Source: Agromyces sp. (GTDB lineage: Bacteria > Actinomycetota > Actinomycetes > Actinomycetales > Microbacteriaceae). From it: 15,430 bases of DNA. The notes under the pieces are model-generated. The model did not search any database. It was not told where the DNA came from and was given only the letters and a program-made list of their open reading frames with translations. Where the stretch lies: assembly GCA_031178025.1 (NCBI GenBank), contig JAPSJU010000022.1, forward strand, positions 1-15,430, given 5' to 3'. Below are positions 1 to 4,856 of this stretch, one piece after another (the stretch's first letter is position 1; each line of letters begins with the position of its first letter). The position numbers and the translations under genes were made by a program.

Positions 1-41
1 GCTGCGCGGACCTGCGCTGCCGAGTATCCGGCGACCACGGG

Positions 42-335
42 TCAGGCCGTTCGCCTGCGGAGGAGCTCGGCGCGCTCGGGATGCCGGTCGAACCATTCGC
101 CGACGAACCAGCAGCTCGGCACGATGCGACGCGGTGACGTCGACTCGACGTGGTCCACCGCGTACGCGACGAGCTCGCCGGCGAGTCCGGTCCCGCGATA
201 AGGCGGGTTGGTGAAGGCGCGCGTGAACGCGACCGAGTCGCCGAGCACGTGGTAGTCGAGCACGCTCGCGACCTCCTCGCCGACACGGAGCACGTAGCGG
301 CGGGCATCGGGTTCGTGGGCGAGTTCCTTCTTCAC
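42..335 (-). CDS. Small GNAT-fold N-acetyltransferase (YjdJ/NATD1-like)
   Basis: A 97-residue protein of the short, single-domain GNAT group often annotated as YjdJ-type or NATD1-like acetyltransferase. It is expected to move an acetyl group from acetyl-CoA to an unknown acceptor in the cytoplasm. The acetyl-CoA loop is visible at about residues 43-51 (NPPYRGTGL, the R-G-x-G-L core), followed by a helix and a conserved-looking W-F patch (SCWFVGEWF) near residues 74-82. Length matches this minimal family, which lacks the N-terminal half of larger GNATs. The GTG start is chosen because a TAGCCT box lies exactly six bases upstream, predicting a leaderless transcript. It is downstream of and co-directional with the S4 gene (63-base gap), so read-through is possible. 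The substrate cannot be deduced. Confidence 0.85.
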   Translation of the reverse strand: MKKELAHEPDARRYVLRVGEEVASVLDYHVLGDSVAFTRAFTNPPYRGTGLAGELVAYAVDHVESTSPRRIVPSCWFVGEWFDRHPERAELLRRRTA

Positions 336-341
336 CGTCTC

Positions 342-347
342 AGGCTA
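342..347 (-). promoter_or_regulatory. -10 box TAGCCT of the GNAT gene, leaderless
   Basis: Read on the minus strand this is TAGCCT, a good match to the TANNNT -10 consensus, with six bases before the GTG start at 335. Transcription would begin at the start codon itself. No convincing -35 element is visible. Confidence 0.5.
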
Positions 348-398
348 CGCCGGACCGGTGGCATCGCGGCCGTTCGGCGGGTCGCCGGGCGTCGGCGC

Positions 399-770
399 TC
401 ACCTGCCGCGGAGGCGTTCGAGGTCGCGCCGCTCGCGCTTCGTGGGACGGCCGGCGCCGCGGTCGCGCACCGGGACGACGGGAGTGACCTCGCGAGGCGG
501 CGGCGGCGGCGTGCGATCCTCCATCGCGGTGGCGGCGACGCCCGCCGACACGCGCTTGACGAGGGTCTGGCGCACGACCAGCAGCCGGTCGAAGCCCTCG
601 ATCCGCACCCTGACCTCGTCGCCGGGCCGAACCGACTGCGCCGCCTTGGCCCGCTCCCCGTTCACCCGCACGTGGCCGGCTCGGCACGCTGCCGTGGCCG
701 CGGAGCGCGTCTTGAACTGACGCACCGCCCAGAGCCACGCGTCGATCCGCACCGGGGACTCGCTCGACAT
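399..770 (-). CDS. S4-domain RNA-binding protein, Hsp15 (HslR)-like
   Basis: A 123-residue basic protein. Residues about 8-68 form an S4 RNA-binding domain: RIDAWLWAVRQFKTRS opens it, a typical Hsp15 signature, and HVRVNGERAK is the conserved G/H-x-V-x-V-N-G strand. The tail after residue 80 is proline- and then arginine/lysine-rich, ending in a GRPTKRERRDLERLRG-type segment common in actinobacterial members. Escherichia coli Hsp15 binds 50S subunits that carry a stalled nascent chain and helps to recycle them. The same role is likely here but not shown by the sequence. The ATG at 770 sits six bases after a TAGGCT box, so translation is probably leaderless. The gene diverges from the NUDIX gene, and the GNAT gene follows it. 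Confidence 0.88.
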   Translation of the reverse strand: MSSESPVRIDAWLWAVRQFKTRSAATAACRAGHVRVNGERAKAAQSVRPGDEVRVRIEGFDRLLVVRQTLVKRVSAGVAATAMEDRTPPPPPREVTPVVPVRDRGAGRPTKRERRDLERLRGR

Positions 771-776
771 GCCGCA

Positions 777-782
777 AGCCTA
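777..782 (-). promoter_or_regulatory. -10 box TAGGCT of the S4 gene, leaderless
   Basis: On the minus strand the sequence is TAGGCT, then six bases (TGCGGC), then the ATG at 770. The spacing places the transcription start on the A of ATG. It shares the 771-852 intergenic stretch with the plus-strand NUDIX promoter. Confidence 0.6.
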
Positions 783-840
783 CGGCCGATGCGCGCCCGC
801 CGGACGCGTGGCCACGTGACGAGGAATCCGACGAGTGCGT

Positions 841-846
841 CATGCT
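841..846 (+). promoter_or_regulatory. Candidate -10 box CATGCT of the NUDIX gene
   Basis: CATGCT lies six bases before the ATG at 853, the same geometry as the neighbouring leaderless genes. The first base deviates from TANNNT. A GTGACG at 816-821 could be the -35 (19-base spacer). Weak by itself; supported mainly by the repeated spacing. Confidence 0.3.
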
Positions 847-852
847 GGTGAC

Positions 853-1302
853 ATGGGCGCAGCGAGCGGCGACGCATGGGTCGAGGGGCCGGACGGCGCG
901 AGGTACTGGGGGCGGTACGGAGCCGCCGGCCTGCTCGTCGTCAGCCCGGCGTTCGAGGTGCTGCTCCAGCACCGTGCGACCTGGAGTCATTTCGGCGGCA
1001 CATGGGGGCTGCCCGGCGGGGCGCGTCACGAGCACGAGAGCGCCCTCGACGCCGCCGTGCGGGAAGCCGGCGAGGAGGCCGGCGTTCCAGCAGACCTCGT
1101 GGCCGTCCGGTTCTCCACGGTGCTCGACCTGGGCTACTGGTCGTACACCACGGTCGTCGCCGACGCCGTCGAACGGTTCCCGCCGGTCGTCAGCGACCCC
1201 GAGAGCATCGAACTGCGATGGGTGCCGGTGGACGAGGTGGACTCGCTGCCGTTGCATCCGCGATTCTCCGAATCCTGGCCCGAGCTGCGCGCGCGACTCT
1301 GA
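853..1302 (+). CDS. NUDIX hydrolase
   Basis: A cytoplasmic NUDIX-fold pyrophosphohydrolase of 149 residues. The NUDIX box is complete: after GG-ARHEHE comes SALDAAV and then REAGEEAGV, fitting G-x5-E-x7-R-E-U-x-E-E-x-G-U, so the Mg2+-binding glutamates are intact and the enzyme should be active. It probably cleaves a nucleoside diphosphate linked to another group (damaged nucleotides, ADP-ribose or similar); the substrate is not readable from sequence. A GTG at 835 would add six residues. The ATG at 853 is preferred because a -10-like CATGCT lies six bases upstream and neither start has a good Shine-Dalgarno sequence. A hairpin follows at 1314-1334, so it appears to be a single-gene unit. Confidence 0.88.
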   Translation: MGAASGDAWVEGPDGARYWGRYGAAGLLVVSPAFEVLLQHRATWSHFGGTWGLPGGARHEHESALDAAVREAGEEAGVPADLVAVRFSTVLDLGYWSYTTVVADAVERFPPVVSDPESIELRWVPVDEVDSLPLHPRFSESWPELRARL

Positions 1303-1313
1303 GGCCGGGCACC

Positions 1314-1334
1314 GCGCGACGCTGCTCGTCGCGC
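1314..1334 (+). terminator. Hairpin after the NUDIX gene
   Basis: GCGCGACG (1314-1321) pairs with CGTCGCGC (1327-1334) around a 5-base loop, giving a perfect 8-bp stem 11 bases after the stop codon. No T-tract follows, as is common for GC-rich actinobacterial terminators. Could be a chance GC-rich dyad. Confidence 0.45.
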
Positions 1335-1391
1335 CCGCAGCGCAGCGGCAGACACACGACGGGGGAACAGGGGTCGAATTCCCGGGGTCGA

Positions 1392-1397
1392 TAGGAT
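1392..1397 (+). promoter_or_regulatory. -10 box TAGGAT of the pgsA operon, leaderless
   Basis: TAGGAT is followed by six bases (CGCAAC) and the GTG start at 1404. This predicts a leaderless mRNA for the first gene of the pgsA-garA-ftsR operon. No clear -35 is seen. Confidence 0.6.
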
Positions 1398-1403
1398 CGC
1401 AAC

Positions 1404-2027
1404 GTGGCTGGGGAGCGAACGGCGGCGGTCGGGACGGAAGTGTGGACGATCCCGAACGTGCTGAGCATGCTGCGCCTCGCGCTCGTACCGCCGTTCCTCG
1501 TCCTCGTCGTCGTCGGCGACTACGTCTCGGCGCTCATCGTGCTCGTGGTGGCGAGCTTCAGCGATCTGCTCGACGGCTACCTCGCGCGGCGACTCGACCA
1601 GATCACGCGCCTGGGCCAGTTGCTCGATCCGGCGGCGGATCGCCTGTACATCTTCGCGGCGGTGATCGGGCTCGCCGCGAATGCGCTCGTCCCATGGTGG
1701 ATCGTCGTGGTGATCGTGGCCCGGGACGTCTTCCTCCTCGTCCTCGGCGTGGTGCTCGCCAATCACGGTTACGGGCCGCTGCCCGTGCACCAGCTGGGCA
1801 AGGTCGCGACGTTCGCGCTCTTCTTCGGCCTGCCCGTCATCATGCTCGGCCTCGCGTTCCCGACCGTCGAACCGGTGAGCCAGCCGATCGGCTGGGCGAT
1901 CACCCTCTGGGGCGCGTTCCTCTACTGGTGGGCCGGGGTCATCTACGCGGTGGAAACCGCGCGCGTCGTCCGCATTCCCCGACTGGCGGACGACCGTCGA
2001 TCCGATACGCTGGAGCAGGGAGGTTAG
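1404..2027 (+). CDS. pgsA: CDP-alcohol phosphatidyltransferase (PgsA-like)
   Basis: A 207-residue integral membrane enzyme that transfers a phosphatidyl group from CDP-diacylglycerol to an alcohol, releasing CMP. The family motif D-G-x2-A-R-x8-G-x3-D-x3-D is perfect: D57, G58, A61, R62, G71, D75, D79. These Asp residues bind the metal and the last acts in catalysis. Several hydrophobic segments fit the family's six helices (around residues 20-50, 85-115, 130-150 and 165-185). By position it corresponds to Mycobacterium pgsA2 (Rv1822), which also lies close upstream of garA. Acceptor could be glycerol-3-phosphate, phosphatidylglycerol or another polyol, so the name is tentative. The GTG start fits a leaderless transcript (TAGGAT six bases upstream). 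The next gene starts two bases after its stop. Confidence 0.85.
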   Translation: MAGERTAAVGTEVWTIPNVLSMLRLALVPPFLVLVVVGDYVSALIVLVVASFSDLLDGYLARRLDQITRLGQLLDPAADRLYIFAAVIGLAANALVPWWIVVVIVARDVFLLVLGVVLANHGYGPLPVHQLGKVATFALFFGLPVIMLGLAFPTVEPVSQPIGWAITLWGAFLYWWAGVIYAVETARVVRIPRLADDRRSDTLEQGG

Positions 2028-2029
2028 CC

Positions 2030-2548
2030 GTGGCGGATAGCGACATCACTCGGGCTGGCGGCACGGGGGAGAACGAGGATTCCCGTGCGACGACGTCGGC
2101 TGATGCCGTCGGAGACGGAACGGCCGACACGACGATCGGATTCAGCCGCGAGGCGGCGGCGGCGCTGTCCGCGGTCGACGCCGATGTGACCGCCGAGGAG
2201 CAGGAGGCGATCGCCGCCCTGCCTTCCGGCTCTGCGCTGCTGATCGTGCGGCGCGGCCCCAACAGTGGGGCACGTTTCCTCCTCGACACGGACGTGACGA
2301 CGGTGGGGCGGCATCCCGACGCCGACATCTTCCTCGACGACGTGACGGTCTCGCGGCGGCATGCGGAGTTCCTTCGCCACGGCACGGCCTTCGAGGTCAA
2401 GGACCTCTCGTCGCTGAACGGCACCTACTACGACGGGGTGCGCATCGACACGGCGCTCCTCAGCGATGGCGCCGAGGTCCAGATCGGCAAGTACCGACTC
2501 ACCTTCTACGCCTCTCGACGCGACCTGGCGCCGCTGGCGAGCGGCTAG
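2030..2548 (+). CDS. garA: FHA-domain metabolic regulator, GarA/OdhI type
   Basis: A 172-residue forkhead-associated protein. Residues about 64-162 match GarA/OdhI closely: PSGSALLIVRRGPNSG leads into the FHA core with G93-R94, S108-R109-R110-H111 and N130-G131-T132, the phosphothreonine-binding residues. In Mycobacterium and Corynebacterium this protein binds and controls 2-oxoglutarate dehydrogenase, glutamate dehydrogenase and glutamate synthase. Phosphorylation of its N-terminal ETTS motif by PknG/PknB makes the FHA domain bind its own tail and switches it off. Here the motif position reads DTTIGF (T34, T35): both threonines are kept but the flanking residues differ. Residues 1-60 are acidic and probably disordered. 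GTG start with a strong GGGAGG at 2018-2023; a TACGCT at 2006-2011 could be an internal promoter. It is the middle gene of the operon and overlaps ftsR by one base. Confidence 0.92.
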   Translation: MADSDITRAGGTGENEDSRATTSADAVGDGTADTTIGFSREAAAALSAVDADVTAEEQEAIAALPSGSALLIVRRGPNSGARFLLDTDVTTVGRHPDADIFLDDVTVSRRHAEFLRHGTAFEVKDLSSLNGTYYDGVRIDTALLSDGAEVQIGKYRLTFYASRRDLAPLASG

Positions 2549-3240
2549 TGCCGAGCACCGCTGCCTCCACGAGCGCCAGCGGGCACGGCCCGCTGCTCGG
2601 CATCGGCCAGGTTCTCGCGCTGCTGCAGCCCGAGTTCCCCGAGCTGACGCCGTCGAAGCTGCGCTTCCTCGAGGAGCAGCGGCTCGTGTCGCCGGCTCGC
2701 ACGGCGGCCGGATACCGCAAGTTCTCGCCAGCGGACGTCGAGCGCATCACGGTGGTGCTGTCGATGCAGCGCGACCAGTACCTGCCGCTCAAGGTCATCC
2801 GCACGCATCTCGAGGCGATCGACGCGGGCGAGACGCCCGCGCTGCCGACTGCCGCGAACGCCGCCTCGTTCCTCAGCGGCGCACGGCGATATCGACGGGA
2901 TGAGCTCATCGAGGCCGCGGGCGCCACTCGCGCGCTGCTCGACGACGCCGTCTCGGCGTCGCTGCTTCCCGCCGCCGAGCAGTACGGCGACGATGCGCTC
3001 GGCGTCCTCCGAGCGCTCGTGGCGCTCCGCGGCGTCGGAATCGAACCGAGGCACCTGCGCGGCGTACGCGCCGCCGCCGAGCGCGAGGCAGCGCTCGTCG
3101 AGCGTGCGATCGCGCCGTCCCGGCGTTCCGACGCGGCAGGGAAGGCCCGGGCGGCGGAGCGCGCGCTCGAACTCGCACGGCACCTCGAGACGGTGCACGC
3201 GAGCGCAGTCCGCGACGCCATCGCGCGACTCGGCCGTTGA
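2548..3240 (+). CDS. ftsR: MerR-family transcriptional regulator, FtsR type
   Basis: A 230-residue MerR-type DNA-binding protein. After about 14 low-complexity residues comes a winged helix-turn-helix (residues about 15-90) with LTPSKLRFLEEQRLVSPART and the wing GYRKFSPADVERI, standard MerR signatures. The rest is a long alanine/arginine-rich helical region with no ligand-binding cysteine cluster. By sequence style and by position directly after the GarA homologue it is the counterpart of Corynebacterium glutamicum FtsR (Cg1631), an activator of ftsZ, and of Mycobacterium tuberculosis Rv1828. Target control of ftsZ here is inferred. The GTG start overlaps the garA stop (TAGTG), which implies translational coupling. 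Alternative starts are not needed because the ORF lacks room upstream. Confidence 0.88.
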   Translation: MPSTAASTSASGHGPLLGIGQVLALLQPEFPELTPSKLRFLEEQRLVSPARTAAGYRKFSPADVERITVVLSMQRDQYLPLKVIRTHLEAIDAGETPALPTAANAASFLSGARRYRRDELIEAAGATRALLDDAVSASLLPAAEQYGDDALGVLRALVALRGVGIEPRHLRGVRAAAEREAALVERAIAPSRRSDAAGKARAAERALELARHLETVHASAVRDAIARLGR

Positions 3241-3274
3241 CGGGCGACACGCCGTGACGTTCGGTCCGATGTGT

Positions 3275-3303
3275 TTGGCACAGGCCCCCGGCGTCGGTAG
3301 CGT
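3275..3303 (+). promoter_or_regulatory. Sigma70-type promoter of the second MerR gene
   Basis: TTGGCA (3275-3280), a 17-base spacer and TAGCGT (3298-3303) make the best two-part promoter in the window. A start near 3310 gives a leader of about 40 bases. CGTCGG (3292-3297) and CCGACG (3314-3319) form a dyad flanking the -10 and start site, a possible operator. This promoter separates the gene from the pgsA-garA-ftsR operon. Confidence 0.65.
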
Positions 3304-3350
3304 GGGATCCGCGCCGACGGTGTGCTGGTGCAGGAGTGAGAGGCGATCGG

Positions 3351-3905
3351 ATGAGTGAGCTCGACCGAAGTGAACGCACTCGGTACGACCTCGGCCTGCT
3401 CTTCACCGATGGACTGCCCGAGCATGACGACGCGGCCGGCTATCGAGGCGCCGTGGCCGCGCGAGCAGCCGGGATCAGCTATCGGCAGCTCGACTACTGG
3501 GCACGTACCCAGCTCGTCGAACCGACCGTGCGCGGCGCTGCCGGCTCGGGCTCGCAGCGGCTGTACGGGTTCCGCGACATCCTCGTGCTGAAACTCGTGA
3601 AGCGGCTGCTCGACACGGGGATCTCGCTGCAGCAGATCCGCACGGCCGTGACGCAGTTGCGCGAGTCCGGTGTGGACGACCTCGCCCAGACGACGCTCAT
3701 GAGCGACGGCGCGAGCGTGTACCTGTGCACCTCGGACGACGAGGTGATCGACCTGGTCAACCGCGGTCAGGGCGTGTTCGGCATCGCGGTCGGCAAGGTA
3801 CTGCGCGAAGTGGAGTCGACGCTCGTCGAGCTCGACACGCATCCCGCCGACCCCATGGACGAACTCGCCGTGCGGCGCGGGGCGCGCTCCCGCAAGATCT
3901 CCTGA
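3351..3905 (+). CDS. MerR-family transcriptional regulator, Rv1830 (McdR/ResR)-like
   Basis: A 184-residue MerR-type regulator. The N-terminal region holds the winged helix: ISYRQLDYWARTQLVEPTVR (about residues 42-61) is the recognition part, followed by the wing QRLYGFRDILVLKLVKRLL and a helix ISLQQIRTAV. The C-terminal part (residues about 100-160) contains the TLMSDGASVYLCTSDDEVIDL segment typical of this group. It matches the second MerR gene of the garA locus in other actinobacteria (Rv1830 in Mycobacterium tuberculosis, described as a regulator of cell division and growth). Target genes here are unknown. ATG at 3351 is chosen over GTG at 3336 because a GAGAGG lies about seven bases upstream. 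It has its own promoter and, unlike in Mycobacterium, no bifunctional nuclease gene precedes it. Confidence 0.86.
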   Translation: MSELDRSERTRYDLGLLFTDGLPEHDDAAGYRGAVAARAAGISYRQLDYWARTQLVEPTVRGAAGSGSQRLYGFRDILVLKLVKRLLDTGISLQQIRTAVTQLRESGVDDLAQTTLMSDGASVYLCTSDDEVIDLVNRGQGVFGIAVGKVLREVESTLVELDTHPADPMDELAVRRGARSRKIS

Positions 3906-3913
3906 CGGGTCGT

Positions 3914-3936
3914 GGCCGGCATCACGGCGGCCGGCC
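3914..3936. terminator. Hairpin between convergent merR and parA genes
   Basis: GGCCGGC (3914-3920) and GCCGGCC (3930-3936) form a 7-bp stem with a 9-base loop in the 42-base gap between two convergent genes. It could stop transcription from both sides. No T-tract; assignment is by position. Confidence 0.45.
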
Positions 3937-3947
3937 GCTTCATGACG

Positions 3948-4781
3948 TCAGATGACGGGTGACTCGAGCTCGAGCGGAGTGCCTGAGTACTCCGCGATCC
4001 GCGCGGTGCGCAGCACCCGGTCGAGGAGCTGGTCGAAGTGCGCCGACATCTCCTCGGCGCTCTCGCCCGGCCACATGTGCAGCGGCTTGGCCGCGCCCTG
4101 GGCCTGCTGGAGCGAGGTGCGCTCGGGCAGCTGCGGGCTGAGCACGAGCGGGCCGAACATGTCGCGCAGCTCCTTGATGCGGAACTGGTGCTCGAGCGAC
4201 TGCACGCGGGCTCGGTTCACGATGATGCCGAGCGGCTGGAGACGTGGAGACAGCCCGCGACGGATCTCCTCGATCGCACGGAGCGCCCGATCGGCGGCGG
4301 CGACGGAGAAGAGCCCCGGTTCCGTCACGACCGCGACGCGATCGCTCGCTGCCCAGGCCGTGCGGGTGAGGGCGTTGAGCGACGGGGCGCAATCGATGAG
4401 GACGAGTTCGTAGTCGGCCTCGACGTTCGCGAGCGCCTCCTCGAGCTTCCAGATGTCGCGGATCGACGGATGAGGGCCGTCGTAGTTGATGGCCGACGGA
4501 CTGCCGATCATGACGTCGATCGTCGACTGCGGGTTGGATCTGGCCCATCCGCTGGGGGCGATCGCCGAGCGCACGATCTTCTCCTTGGGGGAGGCGAGCA
4601 CGTCGGCGACGTTGAGATGCCCCGCGACCTGGATGTCCATGCCGGTGGACACGTCGGATTGCGGATCGAGGTCGACGACGAGGGTCCGGACGCCGCGCGC
4701 GAAGGCCGCCGACGCCAGTCCGAGGGTGACGGTCGTCTTGCCGACACCGCCCTTCAGAGAACTGACGCTGAGTACGTGCAC
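3948..4781 (-). CDS. ParA-family ATPase, orphan
   Basis: A 277-residue ParA/Soj-like ATPase. The deviant Walker A motif lies at the very N-terminus (KGGVGKTT, residues 10-17, with the signature first lysine), followed by the A' motif VVDLDPQ and a Walker B-like LVLIDCAPSLN. ParA proteins dimerise on ATP and bind DNA non-specifically to position chromosomes, plasmids or protein assemblies. No parB gene or parS-like cluster is seen, so this is an orphan and is probably not the main chromosome-segregation ParA, which normally sits beside parB near the origin. The GTG start at 4781 is chosen because the P-loop begins right after it; the frame stays open far upstream only because of antisense GC bias across pyc. 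A TAACGT -10-like box lies eight bases before the start. Confidence 0.87.
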   Translation of the reverse strand: MHVLSVSSLKGGVGKTTVTLGLASAAFARGVRTLVVDLDPQSDVSTGMDIQVAGHLNVADVLASPKEKIVRSAIAPSGWARSNPQSTIDVMIGSPSAINYDGPHPSIRDIWKLEEALANVEADYELVLIDCAPSLNALTRTAWAASDRVAVVTEPGLFSVAAADRALRAIEEIRRGLSPRLQPLGIIVNRARVQSLEHQFRIKELRDMFGPLVLSPQLPERTSLQQAQGAAKPLHMWPGESAEEMSAHFDQLLDRVLRTARIAEYSGTPLELESPVI

Positions 4782-4856
4782 GAACAGATACGTTACCTTT
4801 ACTGCTGGGGCGATACCTAAATGTTCGCTGTGCGGAAACCCGTCGGAAAGGCCTGC
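4782..4856. promoter_or_regulatory. Divergent parA/pyc control region with TACCT repeats
   Basis: This 75-base gap is clearly richer in A/T than its surroundings. Two related 10-mers, GTTACCTTTA (4792-4801) and GATACCTAAA (4812-4821), start exactly 20 bases apart, two helical turns. On the minus strand TAACGT (4795-4790) can serve as -10 for parA; on the plus strand TACCTA (4814-4819) can serve pyc, with a start near 4826. The repeats overlap both -10 boxes, so a regulator bound there would affect both genes. GGAAAGG at 4845-4851 is the pyc ribosome binding site. Confidence 0.45.

Noticed and set aside
340..1257. A 305-codon minus-strand frame over the S4 and NUDIX genes
   Set aside because: Arginine/glycine-rich shadow translation with no motif, contradicted by two well-supported genes.
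842..2548. A 568-codon frame fused to the FHA protein
   Set aside because: It overlaps the NUDIX and pgsA genes in another frame and has no homologous look; garA starts at GTG 2030 with a strong GGGAGG.
4821..4856. Earlier ATG for pyruvate carboxylase at 4821
   Set aside because: It touches the predicted -10 box and lacks a ribosome binding site; ATG 4857 has GGAAAGG and the usual N-terminus.
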